Shown: positions 6,872 through 14,673 of the stretch, piece by piece
Layout of the letters: every line of letters starts with the position of its first letter
How positions within the stretch are numbered: position 1 is the first letter of the stretch
Assembly (NCBI GenBank): GCA_905205995.1
Contig: CAJLFU010000020.1
Coordinates: forward strand, 1 to 37,108
DNA from: an uncultured Haemophilus sp.
GTDB lineage: Bacteria > Pseudomonadota > Gammaproteobacteria > Enterobacterales > Pasteurellaceae
Length of the DNA: 37,108 nucleotides
Reading direction: 5' to 3'
Notes under the pieces: model-generated
Databases searched by the model: none
The model's input: only the letters and a program-made list of their open reading frames with translations
Told to the model about the DNA's origin: nothing
Translations under genes and position numbers: made by a program

Positions 6872-8362
6872 ATGCAAATCTACATTACCTTTGGGCTCTA
6901 TTTGCTCGTTATTTTAGGCATTGGATTATATGCCTACCGTTCCACGCAGAATTTTGACGACTATATTCTAGGTGGTCGCAAAATGGGCAGTTTTGTTACA
7001 GCCATGTCTGCTGGTGCATCAGATATGTCCGGCTGGTTATTAATGGGATTACCTGGAGCAATTTTCCTCTCTGGTTTATCCGAAGCTTGGATTGTTGTTG
7101 GGTTAACTATTGGGGCTTATTTGAACTATCGTGTTGTTGCTGGCCGCTTGCGTATTTTTACTGAAAAATATAGCAACGCCTTAACGTTACCGGAGTTCTT
7201 TGCACAACGTTTTCCACGTCAGAAAAAAGCACTGAAAATCATCTCTTCAGGTATTATCTTGTTCTTCTTTACCATCTATTGTGCCTCTGGAGTAGTGGCT
7301 GGTGCGAAATTATTCCAAAGCCTATTAGGCATGGATTACACTACCGCGCTTTGGTTTGGTGCGATTGCGACCATTAGCTACACCTTTATTGGTGGGTACT
7401 TAGCAGTTTCTTGGAGTGATACCATTCAGGCTTCATTGATGATTTTTGCTCTAATTCTTGCTCCTGTGATGGTTATTCTCTCGATCAGTTGGGATGATCT
7501 CACAATGGCACTTGAAGCAAAATCTGCTGTAACAGGTATTCCTTATAGTAACTGGTTGCACAACGTTTCTGGTATTGGTGTAGTGTCTGCCTTGGCATGG
7601 GGTTTAGGCTACTTCGGTCAACCACATATTTTGGCTCGCTTTATGGCTGCAGACTCTGTTGCTTCTTTAAATAAAGCACGCAAAATCGGTATTACTTGGA
7701 TGATCCTTTGCTTAAGTGGTGCAGTTGCTGTCGGTTATTTTGGACTAGCTTATTTCACTGAAAGAAACATTGACCTTGCGAATGCAGAATCTGTATTCAT
7801 TGAATTATCCAAAGTCATGTTTAACCCTTGGATTGTCGGCATCATATTATCTGCAATTCTTGCCGCAATTATGAGTACCTTATCTGCGCAATTATTGATG
7901 TGTTCTGCGGCTATTACAGAAGATTTCTATAAAGGTTTTTTCCGTAAAAATGCCTCTAGCACAGAATTAGTTTGGGTTGGTCGCTTAATGGTGTTACTCA
8001 TCTCTGTCATTGCTATCGTTATCGCACATGACCCTAACTCAAAAGTGATGGGATTAGTTTCGTACGCTTGGGCTGGCTTTGGTGCTGCATTTGGACCAGT
8101 TGTGATTCTTTCTCTCTTTAACCGTAACATTAGCTCAAAAGCCGCATTATGGGGAATGCTATCTGGCGCTATCACCGTCGTTGCATGGAGCCCACTCATG
8201 CGCTATCTAGGCTGGGACGATTTATCCAAACTTTATGAGATTATTCCCGGTTTCTTAGTTTGCTCATTTATTACTTTAACATCATCTGTCTTTGCACCTG
8301 TTCATCCGAAAGTGCAACAACAATTTGATGAAGCCCTAGCAGAATTTGAAACAAGATGCTAA
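6872..8362 (+). CDS. putP: Sodium/proline symporter
   Basis: Inner-membrane solute:sodium symporter (SSS family) importing proline with Na+. The 496-aa length and dense hydrophobic segments match the roughly 13-helix PutP fold. Recognisable family segments are DDYILGGRKMG near residue 30, SAGASDMSGWLLMGLPGA near 47-64, GAYLNYRVVAGRLR, ALTLPEFFAQRF, and WGLGYFGQPHILARFMA in the middle. The ATG follows AAGGAGTG closely and lies 13 bases after putA, so the two genes should form one transcript and a transport-plus-oxidation unit. No terminator is evident between them. An IS relic begins 27 bases after the stop. The identification is secure from the sequence and from its partner. Confidence 0.95.
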   Translation: MQIYITFGLYLLVILGIGLYAYRSTQNFDDYILGGRKMGSFVTAMSAGASDMSGWLLMGLPGAIFLSGLSEAWIVVGLTIGAYLNYRVVAGRLRIFTEKYSNALTLPEFFAQRFPRQKKALKIISSGIILFFFTIYCASGVVAGAKLFQSLLGMDYTTALWFGAIATISYTFIGGYLAVSWSDTIQASLMIFALILAPVMVILSISWDDLTMALEAKSAVTGIPYSNWLHNVSGIGVVSALAWGLGYFGQPHILARFMAADSVASLNKARKIGITWMILCLSGAVAVGYFGLAYFTERNIDLANAESVFIELSKVMFNPWIVGIILSAILAAIMSTLSAQLLMCSAAITEDFYKGFFRKNASSTELVWVGRLMVLLISVIAIVIAHDPNSKVMGLVSYAWAGFGAAFGPVVILSLFNRNISSKAALWGMLSGAITVVAWSPLMRYLGWDDLSKLYEIIPGFLVCSFITLTSSVFAPVHPKVQQQFDEALAEFETRC

Positions 8363-8389
8363 CTTTATTTAACAAAAAACTAAACAAAA

Positions 8390-8684
8390 TGATCTAACCC
8401 CCAAAAGTTAGACTGTTATTTAAAGGACTGCTTTCGATATTGTATCGGACTCAGTCCTTTTAATTTTAATTGGATTCGTTCTTCATTATAGTACCGGACA
8501 TAATCATTGATAACCTTTTCAAGTTCATCAATGCTAGTAAACGATTTTCAGTGAAAGCAAGATTTTCGTGATGTTCGAAATAGAAATTCACGACTTGTTG
8601 TTTGAAAAGTTGATTATATTTAGTCATAAAAAATCTGCACCTTAATCAGTTAGAAGTTTAGTCTAACTTTTGAGGTGCAGATCA
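8390..8684 (-). mobile_element. Internally deleted IS3-family (IS150-type) element, 295 bp
   Basis: The element is bounded by 24-bp terminal inverted repeats (8390-8413 and 8661-8684) that match at 20 of 24 positions. Both contain CAAAAGTTAGAC. Inside, on the minus strand, are only the beginning of an OrfA-like protein and the end of an OrfB-like transposase. A full element would be well over 1 kb, so roughly a kilobase has been lost. A 10-bp inverted repeat (8633-8642 and 8673-8682) sits near the orfA end. I find no convincing target-site duplication: the left flank is AAA and the right flank TGA. With both ends kept and no transposase, it is MITE-like in form. Confidence 0.85.
8416..8627 (-). 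pseudogene. IS3-family transposase remnant (orfA start joined to orfB end)
   Basis: Reading from 8627 down, MTKYNQLFKQQVVNFYFEHH is typical of the OrfA N-terminus ahead of its helix-turn-helix. It is cut after about 29 residues. In another frame the sequence then gives SIDELEKVINDYVRYYNEER and LKLKGLSPIQYRKQ before a stop. This is the conserved C-terminal end of the OrfB integrase-type transposase (YYNxxRxxxxLxGxSPxxY). The catalytic DDE core is entirely missing, so no transposase can be made. Confidence 0.85.
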
Positions 8685-8700
8685 TGAACGGGGATTTTTC

Positions 8701-9567
8701 TTATTGCGCTTGTTTGAGTTTATTGATGGCTTCTTTATTGAAGAAGTAATGCGTGCCACAACATTCACACTGCATATCAATGCTACCTTTATGCTCTTCT
8801 AAGATTTCATCAATTTCAGCTTCTGGAATCAGTAATAATGCTGCACCAGAACGTTCAGGTGAGCAACCGCAGAAGAAAGAAACAGTTTGCGGTTCAAAAA
8901 CTTCCACTACTTCTTCATGATATAAACGATAAAGCAATTCTTCTGTGGGTAATCCAAATAACTCCTCATCTTTTACGGTTGCAGCTAAAGTAGTTAAATG
9001 CTCAAAATCCTCTGGTGTACCTTGACCATCTGGCATGATTTGCAACAACATCCCTGCAGAAACTGGTTTGCCTTCATATTCACCTGTGCGAATAATAAGC
9101 TGAGTTTGTAATTGCTCTGAACGAACAAAATAGTCTTCTAAACATTCCGTAATCGTTGGCTTATCTAAACCGATAACACCTTGATAACGCTCGCCTTCAG
9201 TCGGAGCAATCGTAATCACTAACACGCCTTTGCCGATCATATCATGCAAGCTCATGCCATCTTGAATATCACCTTGCACACGAGCTAATGCGCGAATTTG
9301 TTGCTGATCATTGCCGTTTACCAAAGCTAATTTTAATGGGCCATCACCTTGAATTTGAACAGTAATATTACCGTTAAATTTTAATGTTGCGGTCAACAAA
9401 TTAGTCGCCACCATCATCTCACCCAATAAGTTTTGCACTGCTTTTGGATAATGATGGGTGTTCAAGGTATCAGTAAAAGTTTGGTTTAATCGCACCCATT
9501 CACCACGTACTGCACGGTTTTTAAAAAGGTAACGGTAAAGTTTGTCATTATCTTGAGTATAATTCAT
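8701..9567 (-). CDS. hslO: Hsp33 redox-regulated molecular chaperone
   Basis: Cytosolic holdase activated by oxidative unfolding, protecting proteins under bleach or peroxide stress with heat. The 288-aa length fits the family. The C-terminal redox switch is intact: Cys233 and Cys235 (FCGCSP) and Cys267 and Cys270 (CECCGTH) form the CxC-X31-CxxC zinc site. The N-terminal region has the expected substrate-binding segments, such as RGEWVRLNQTF and GEMMVATNLLTATLKF. The ATG follows AGGAACAAATA. The stop codon is only 16 bases from the end of the IS relic, so the element inserted just beyond the gene's 3' end without breaking it. Two uptake signals lie upstream. Confidence 0.96.
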   Translation of the reverse strand: MNYTQDNDKLYRYLFKNRAVRGEWVRLNQTFTDTLNTHHYPKAVQNLLGEMMVATNLLTATLKFNGNITVQIQGDGPLKLALVNGNDQQQIRALARVQGDIQDGMSLHDMIGKGVLVITIAPTEGERYQGVIGLDKPTITECLEDYFVRSEQLQTQLIIRTGEYEGKPVSAGMLLQIMPDGQGTPEDFEHLTTLAATVKDEELFGLPTEELLYRLYHEEVVEVFEPQTVSFFCGCSPERSGAALLLIPEAEIDEILEEHKGSIDMQCECCGTHYFFNKEAINKLKQAQ

Positions 9568-9596
9568 TATTTGTTCCTATTTATTCTTTGAATGAA

Positions 9597-9605
9597 AAGT
9601 GCGGT
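9597..9605 (+). repeat. DNA uptake signal sequence
   Basis: Exact AAGTGCGGT core 30 bases upstream of hslO. It is the first copy after the 7.8-kb gap. Confidence 0.9.
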
Positions 9606-9690
9606 CAATTTTACGTATAAATTGTGAGTGGTTTATCTGATTTTTCATCTCTAGTGCTGAAATCAATATTCAAAAAACAGCATTTTTGTT

Positions 9691-9699
9691 ACCGCACTT
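9691..9699 (-). repeat. DNA uptake signal sequence
   Basis: Exact ACCGCACTT core in the hslO/porin intergenic region. It is inverted relative to the copy at 9597 but too far from it to make a compact hairpin. Confidence 0.9.
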
Positions 9700-9752
9700 T
9701 TAGCCTGTGCAGTATTATGGGGATGAAAATCAAAATTACAAGCAAAAAGAAA

Positions 9753-9776
9753 AGCGGATAGTTTTCACTATCCGCT
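9753..9776 (-). terminator. Terminator of the porin gene
   Basis: A perfect 10-bp stem, AGCGGATAGT with ACTATCCGCT, closes a four-base loop (GAAA on the minus strand). On that strand it is followed by TTTTCTTTTTG. It lies 25 bases beyond the porin stop codon. Confidence 0.85.
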
Positions 9777-9801
9777 CGTTTTATAAGATTAAACTGATAA
9801 A

Positions 9802-10881
9802 TTACCAGTATGCACGTAAACCGATAACAGTTTTGAAATCACGGCTACGATCTACAGCACTGTTTTCGTATTTAGTACGAGTTGCTTGCCATTCTAAGAA
9901 TGGTTTCACTTTTAAAGAACCTTGGTTAAATACATAGTATTCAGTACCAACCATAAATTGACGAGTTCTGTCTGTATTATGGCTATGTTTGTCAGTTTTA
10001 TATGCATACATTGCATATACGTTCCAATCTTCGTTTAAACCTTGACGAATAACGGCACGCACTTCATTTTTAATGCGTTTGTCACCTTGGTTTTTGGTTA
10101 CTTGACGCTCTAAATCTACACCATACGTCGTGTGAACGAAGTTATATGCCAAACCTAAGCCATACGCATTACGGAATAATGACGTGTTGTTTGCATTTTC
10201 AGAAATTTCACGAGTGAAACCTGCTGCTACGGTTACATTTTGGATGCTATCAATTGCATGATTGAAGATAAGACCTGTACCCCAAGCATTTTTACGTTTG
10301 TTCACTAAATCAAGGTTTTTCATGTTACGTTTGCTTGAACCGCCATAGTACGCACCAAATTTTACTTTATTTGAACCGTAATTACCGTTGTACACATATT
10401 GTGCTACGCGACGCGCAGAACCATCTAATAAGCCATCAGATAAGCTGTAAGTATTTGCTAAGTCGGTTTGTTTCACTTCATCCGTGATGGTTGGCATGTT
10501 ACCGTAAGTTAACTCACCAAACTTTTTGTGGCCAAAACCTGCGTAGAGGAAGTGAGTATAAACATGGTCAAAATCATGTTGTGAAGGTGCTTCACCACGC
10601 ATACGCCACTCAGCACGGCCTAATGTATAAAAATCACCACCTAAACTTTGTTTTAATTTAATACCAAAACGTGAACCATTGTTGTCTACTGCGTGGTTGA
10701 TGTGCTCTTTGCTTTCACCGCCCGCTACATAGTTAGTTTTGTTAGAGGTACTTTCCCATTTAACACGTAAAGAACCATAGAAATCAACATCCGTACCAGT
10801 TTGGTCAACATGGAAGTTATAAGCTTGTGCAGAACCTGCCGCTAATGCAGCTACAGATAAAGCAAGAAGTGTTTTTTTCAT
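9802..10881 (-). CDS. OmpP2-like outer membrane porin
   Basis: A general-diffusion trimeric porin of the outer membrane, similar to Haemophilus OmpP2. I start at ATG 10881, after AAGGAAAGCGTT, giving 359 aa. An upstream in-frame extension of 20 codons has no signal-peptide sense and overlaps the promoter. The signal peptide MKKTLLALSVAALAAGSAQA is textbook, with mature protein starting YNFHVDQTGTDVDFYGSLRV. The body has alternating beta strands with porin motifs such as DNNGSRFGIKLKQ, and it ends in an aromatic residue (GLRAYW), the usual signal for outer-membrane insertion. A strong promoter is visible upstream and a terminator downstream, so it is monocistronic. Loop regions are likely variable between strains. 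Confidence 0.9.
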   Translation of the reverse strand: MKKTLLALSVAALAAGSAQAYNFHVDQTGTDVDFYGSLRVKWESTSNKTNYVAGGESKEHINHAVDNNGSRFGIKLKQSLGGDFYTLGRAEWRMRGEAPSQHDFDHVYTHFLYAGFGHKKFGELTYGNMPTITDEVKQTDLANTYSLSDGLLDGSARRVAQYVYNGNYGSNKVKFGAYYGGSSKRNMKNLDLVNKRKNAWGTGLIFNHAIDSIQNVTVAAGFTREISENANNTSLFRNAYGLGLAYNFVHTTYGVDLERQVTKNQGDKRIKNEVRAVIRQGLNEDWNVYAMYAYKTDKHSHNTDRTRQFMVGTEYYVFNQGSLKVKPFLEWQATRTKYENSAVDRSRDFKTVIGLRAYW

Positions 10882-10932
10882 AACGCTTTCCTTATGATTT
10901 AATGAAGTTAATAAAAAATTGAACTTTTTTAG

Positions 10933-10960
10933 TCTATACACCAGAACCAGAATGTGTCAA
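10933..10960 (-). promoter_or_regulatory. Sigma-70 promoter of the porin gene
   Basis: On the minus strand a perfect -35 box TTGACA (10955-10960) is separated by 16 bases from a -10 box TATAGA (10933-10938). It is about 50 bases upstream of the porin ATG, as expected for an abundant outer-membrane protein. Confidence 0.65.
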
Positions 10961-11045
10961 TCTTAAATTTTCCCAACTATCAGAAAATAGGAAATTTTTT
11001 GACTAAAATCAATTCAGATAAATATATTTTTGATTATTTTATCGC

Positions 11046-11999
11046 CTATTTAATTAATAAATTTAGCATTGAAAACACTTGATCTGACTTAATATTTTCC
11101 ATTGAACTAGCCGTTAAATAATGTTGATTTTTACCATAACTGCCAATTAAGGTCGGATCAGTTGCGCCATATAGCGTAATATTCGGTTTATCCAATGCTG
11201 CCGTTAAATGTGCAAGCCCTGTATCCACCGATACCACCGCTTTTGCATTGGCAATTTGACGGGCTAATTCATTTAATGAAAGCTTAGGCAAAACGACTAC
11301 ATGAGATAAACCTACTGCTAATCGCTCTGCTCTCGCCTTTTCTTTTTCGTTTCCCCAAGGTAAACGAACTTGAACAGAAAGTGCGGTCAATTTTTCAATT
11401 AAATTTTGCCATTCATGTTCAGGCCAATGCTTTTCATCTCTTGTCGTAGAATGAAAAAAGATCACGTAAGGTTCGATAGAATCTGCGGAAATAAAATGAC
11501 GCGCAATGTCATAATCCCCTTTCTCTTTCGGTAATGGATAAGATAAGGCTTGTGCAAAAAGTTGACGAATACGTTCTACCGCATGTTGTTGATAAGAAAC
11601 CGCGTATTTTTTATCGTAGAACAAGGAAGCTATCGGCTCACGGATACTCTTGCGATCATAGCCATGTTTGACGCCATTGGCTAAGCGTGTCGCAAAAAAA
11701 GCGCTCTTAAAAAGCCCTTGTGCATCAATCACGGCATCATATTGATTTGTTTGTAATAAAGTGCGGTAAGATTTCCATTCGGTCTTTGTTTGAGCTGAAA
11801 AAGGTGATTTTCGCCAACGTCTTAAGGCAAGTGGAATAATTTGATTCACTGCAGAATGCCAACGTGGAATTTCGGCAAAATTCTCTTCCACCACCCAATC
11901 AATAGAGAGATTAGGAATAGCGCGCTGTGCATCAGTCAATGCCGGCAAAGTATGAATCACATCGCCCATAGAGGAAGTCTTAATCACACATACTTTCAT
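11046..11999 (-). CDS. waaC: Lipopolysaccharide heptosyltransferase I
   Basis: Transfers the first L-glycero-D-manno-heptose from ADP-heptose to Kdo of the lipid A inner core at the cytoplasmic face (family GT9; called opsX or rfaC in Haemophilus). The 317-aa length is typical. The N-terminus KTSSMGDVIHTLPALTDAQ is characteristic of WaaC rather than WaaF. The C-terminal nucleotide-sugar motif VVSVDTGLAHLTAALDKPNI lies near residues 255-275. Its start codon overlaps the stop of the preceding EamA gene by four bases, implying translational coupling. Two uptake signals lie within the coding region. The partner WaaF is encoded just upstream in the same direction. Confidence 0.93.
   Translation of the reverse strand: MKVCVIKTSSMGDVIHTLPALTDAQRAIPNLSIDWVVEENFAEIPRWHSAVNQIIPLALRRWRKSPFSAQTKTEWKSYRTLLQTNQYDAVIDAQGLFKSAFFATRLANGVKHGYDRKSIREPIASLFYDKKYAVSYQQHAVERIRQLFAQALSYPLPKEKGDYDIARHFISADSIEPYVIFFHSTTRDEKHWPEHEWQNLIEKLTALSVQVRLPWGNEKEKARAERLAVGLSHVVVLPKLSLNELARQIANAKAVVSVDTGLAHLTAALDKPNITLYGATDPTLIGSYGKNQHYLTASSMENIKSDQVFSMLNLLIK
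11379..11387 (+). repeat. DNA uptake signal sequence
   Basis: Exact AAGTGCGGT core inside waaC. Confidence 0.9.
11759..11767 (+). repeat. DNA uptake signal sequence
   Basis: Exact AAGTGCGGT core inside waaC. Confidence 0.9.
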
Positions 12000-12901
12000 T
12001 TAATTAACCTTCTTCCCCAGTGCATAATCCCAAGCCCAGATACGGCTAAAATGCCCCCAATAATTAAGGAGGAATCCACTTGTTCATTCAACCAAACGGC
12101 TGAAAATAAAATGCCTAAAATCGGCACAAGAATAATGTAAGCCGAGGCATTGCCTGCCCCTAAGTGTTTCACACCATCAAAATACCATGCGTAGGCTAAT
12201 ACCGTTGCACCAAATGCAAGACCGAGTAAACTTATCCACTCACCTTGCGATAAATTCAGTACTGTCAGCCAATCATCCGAGCTTTCCACGCATAGAGCAC
12301 TAATAAACAACAATAAAAAACCAAAAATGGAAGATAATGTGGTTGCAGTAAGAGAATCAATGCCCGCAAGTACTTTTCTCGCCAATAAGGTGTAAACGAC
12401 CCAACAAATTAGCGCACCAATTAATAATATTTGCCCCAAACCAAAGGAATCCATCATTTGTAAAAAATTCCCTTTTGTGAGAGCCAATAATGTTCCGCTC
12501 ATGGCAATAACCATTCCAAGTATTACCCAGCGATTCCATTTTTCTTTAAATAAAAAAATCGCCAAAAGCGTGGTAAATACAGGGTTTGTCGCCACAATAA
12601 CAGCCGCTTGTCCCGCGGGAAGATATTTCAACCCCCAGATAAAAAATGTGGAATAGGCGAAAACACCGAAAAAGGCAGTTATAAACAAACCCATCCACTG
12701 ATTAGCGTTTAGTTGTTTAGCATATTTGAAGCGATTTGCCGCATATAGCCAAATAATGAGTGGAATAATGGCGAAAAAAAAGCGCACGCTTGAAGCAACA
12801 AATGTCGGCATAGCTTGGGCAACCACTCGTCCCCAAGGCCAAGAGGCGCCCCATAAAATCACCATTCCAATTAATTGTAAATGTATGCGGAGAGGGTTCA
12901 T
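11996..12901 (-). CDS. EamA/DMT-family transporter
   Basis: A 301-aa inner-membrane protein with about ten hydrophobic helices arranged as two EamA repeats, the pattern of the drug/metabolite transporter superfamily (RhaT, YdcZ and similar). Family marks include GMVILWGASWPWGRVVA at the N-terminus, LPAGQAAVIVATNPVFTTLLA near residue 95, and GAGNASAYIILVPILGILFS in the second repeat. Substrate cannot be read from sequence; exporters of amino acids or metabolites are common in this group. The gene sits between a YcxB-like membrane-protein gene and waaC and overlaps the waaC start by four bases. It is therefore co-expressed with LOS core genes, which does not prove a LOS role. Confidence 0.85.
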   Translation of the reverse strand: MNPLRIHLQLIGMVILWGASWPWGRVVAQAMPTFVASSVRFFFAIIPLIIWLYAANRFKYAKQLNANQWMGLFITAFFGVFAYSTFFIWGLKYLPAGQAAVIVATNPVFTTLLAIFLFKEKWNRWVILGMVIAMSGTLLALTKGNFLQMMDSFGLGQILLIGALICWVVYTLLARKVLAGIDSLTATTLSSIFGFLLLFISALCVESSDDWLTVLNLSQGEWISLLGLAFGATVLAYAWYFDGVKHLGAGNASAYIILVPILGILFSAVWLNEQVDSSLIIGGILAVSGLGIMHWGRRLIK

Positions 12902-12929
12902 ATCATTAACATATCCTGTTAGACCTTTT

Positions 12930-13514
12930 CTATTTACTTAAAGGCTCTGCTTGGTAAGCTTTTATTTTTTCTCGTAAAGCGGCTTCAAATGCTTCTCGAT
13001 GAGCATCATCTTGAAAGGCTGAATGAGGAATATCTAAAAACAATCCAGAACCAACTCGAATTACTAAATAGCCATATATATTTTCAATATGATGAATATA
13101 ATGATAACTATATAATGTTTGGCAGAGATCTATTTTAATATATAAGCCATCTTCTTGAATTCGTATGGTTTGACTTCCTTTTTCCATTTTGTCGCCTATT
13201 TGGTTTTTAATCATACACATATTCAAATAAGGTCGTATTATAAGAGCATAGAAAAAAGAAAATATTGAAATAGCAGACAATATATATCCCGCATAATAGG
13301 CCAAAATATTCTCATAATAATCATAAAGAACTTCAGCCCAATTTCTCATAAAAAATGCAATAAAAAGACTTGGTATCAAGCAAAATAAATATAATAAAAA
13401 ATCGCCAAGCCTCATCATCTTACGAAATTTATTATGCTTATAAATTTCACGACTGATTTTACGAGCTGCTTTGGCATTATTTTTATCTAATACGGGTTGA
13501 TAGGTTATTTCCAT
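12930..13514 (-). CDS. YcxB-like membrane protein of unknown function
   Basis: From ATG 13514, which has AAAGAGAGAAT in front, the protein is 194 aa. A longer reading from TTG 13535 would overlap the waaF stop but lacks a well-placed ribosome site. Two adjacent hydrophobic segments lie at about residues 38-55 and 70-95 (numbering from MEITYQ). They are followed by a soluble C-terminal half with EDGLYIKIDLCQTLYSYHYI and YGYLVIRVGSGLFLDIPHSA. That layout, two helices followed by a small beta-rich domain, resembles YcxB-like proteins (PF14317), whose function is not established. It lies between waaF and an EamA transporter in one gene run. Codon use is more AT-rich than in its neighbours. I do not know its role. 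Confidence 0.7.
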   Translation of the reverse strand: MEITYQPVLDKNNAKAARKISREIYKHNKFRKMMRLGDFLLYLFCLIPSLFIAFFMRNWAEVLYDYYENILAYYAGYILSAISIFSFFYALIIRPYLNMCMIKNQIGDKMEKGSQTIRIQEDGLYIKIDLCQTLYSYHYIHHIENIYGYLVIRVGSGLFLDIPHSAFQDDAHREAFEAALREKIKAYQAEPLSK

Positions 13515-13531
13515 TTTATATTCTCTCTTTC

Positions 13532-14575
13532 TCAAACCTCTAAAAGTGCGGTCAGTTTTTCTGCTACTTTTTCTGGTGTAATATCAATCAAACTTTGATG
13601 ATACCCTTCCGAGCTATCTGTACTTTTACGCACCTTAATTAAATCGCCTTCAATTAAACGAATAATCACGGCTTTATCTGATAATGGTGGCGTATAAATT
13701 GGGCTCGTTGGACCATAAAGTGCAACCAATGGGCGATCTGTCGCGGCCGCAATATGCATTAAACCGCTGTCATTGCTCACCACTGCCGTACAGTTAGCGA
13801 TTAAATCCACAGCTTGATTCAGGTTAGTTTGCCCCGCTAAATTTAAACAAAATGATTGTAGCTCAGCTGGTAATGCATTGCGAATTTGCTCACCTGCTTC
13901 CACATCTTTTGGTGAACCAAATAATTCTACCGCATAGCCTTTTTCAATCAGCATTTCGGCCAATTTAGCATAATGGTAGTGAGGCCAACGTTTAGCTGGA
14001 CCAAATTCTGCGCCTGGACAGAACCCGATAATCGGACGTTCGCCTAAAAGTGCGGTCTGTTTTTCAAAGTTTTTTAAGGTTTCCGCTTGCTGAGTTGAAT
14101 CAACCGTTAAATAAGGTTTTAGAACAGGAATATCTGCCGCTTTCGGTACCGCATTTTGCTCAAAAGCTAACGCGACATAACGTTGCACCATCATGGGGTA
14201 ATCACGTTTGTTATTGCGTAAATCGTTAAGCAAGAAATAACGGCTTTCTCCTTTCCAGCCACGACGCACCGCTATTTTTGCAAAGGCGGGAATAAAAGCT
14301 GACTTCAAGGAGTTGGGTAACACAATCGCCATATCATATTGATTGCGCAATGCCTTACCTAGACGATAACGTTCACACAAGGCAAACTTGCCGTGTCCGA
14401 GTGGCATTTCAATGGCATGACGCACTTCTGGCATACGGGCTAAAAGCGGTTTACACCAATTGGGCGCCATCACATCAATTTGGCAATTTGGATATTGCAG
14501 TTTGAGTTGTTGATACAAACTGTGCGACATCATCATATCGCCGACCCAAGACGGGCCGATAATTAAAATATTCAT
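13532..14575 (-). CDS. waaF: ADP-heptose--LPS heptosyltransferase II
   Basis: Adds the second heptose to the LOS inner core (GT9 family), following WaaC. The 347-aa length is normal. The N-terminus NILIIGPSWVGDMMMSHSLY is diagnostic for WaaF, as are the segment FCPGAEFGPAKRWPHYHYA near 185-203 and the C-terminal VVSNDSGLMHIAAATDRPLV near 260. The ATG follows AAGGTCAAAC. The gene heads the run waaF, ycxB-like, eamA, waaC. A USS-based hairpin separates it from hldD upstream. Two uptake signals lie within it, one at the 3' end. Confidence 0.95.
   Translation of the reverse strand: MNILIIGPSWVGDMMMSHSLYQQLKLQYPNCQIDVMAPNWCKPLLARMPEVRHAIEMPLGHGKFALCERYRLGKALRNQYDMAIVLPNSLKSAFIPAFAKIAVRRGWKGESRYFLLNDLRNNKRDYPMMVQRYVALAFEQNAVPKAADIPVLKPYLTVDSTQQAETLKNFEKQTALLGERPIIGFCPGAEFGPAKRWPHYHYAKLAEMLIEKGYAVELFGSPKDVEAGEQIRNALPAELQSFCLNLAGQTNLNQAVDLIANCTAVVSNDSGLMHIAAATDRPLVALYGPTSPIYTPPLSDKAVIIRLIEGDLIKVRKSTDSSEGYHQSLIDITPEKVAEKLTALLEV
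13544..13552 (+). repeat. DNA uptake signal sequence
   Basis: Exact AAGTGCGGT core inside the 3' end of waaF. Confidence 0.9.
14048..14056 (+). repeat. DNA uptake signal sequence
   Basis: Exact AAGTGCGGT core inside waaF. Confidence 0.9.
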
Positions 14576-14591
14576 GTTTGACCTTATAACA

Positions 14592-14631
14592 AAAGTGCGG
14601 CTAAAAATAAGACCAATTTTAACCGCACTTT
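14592..14631 (-). terminator. USS-derived hairpin between hldD and waaF
   Basis: An inverted pair of uptake signals, one exact (14622-14630) and one with a last-base change (AAGTGCGGC, 14593-14601), can form a stem of about 14 pairs with one mismatch. It is 43 bases beyond the hldD stop and upstream of waaF, so it may end hldD transcription. Confidence 0.6.
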
Positions 14632-14673
14632 ATTCATTTTCTAGTATTGAACGACATTATTTGTTCAATATTT

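Noticed and set aside
8380..8700. Target-site duplication around the IS relic
   Set aside because: The three bases outside each inverted repeat (AAA and TGA) do not match, and no other convincing duplication is visible.
9707..9937. 76-codon open frame entering the porin gene from its 3' side
   Set aside because: It runs through the porin terminator and then antisense to the porin; no ribosome site.
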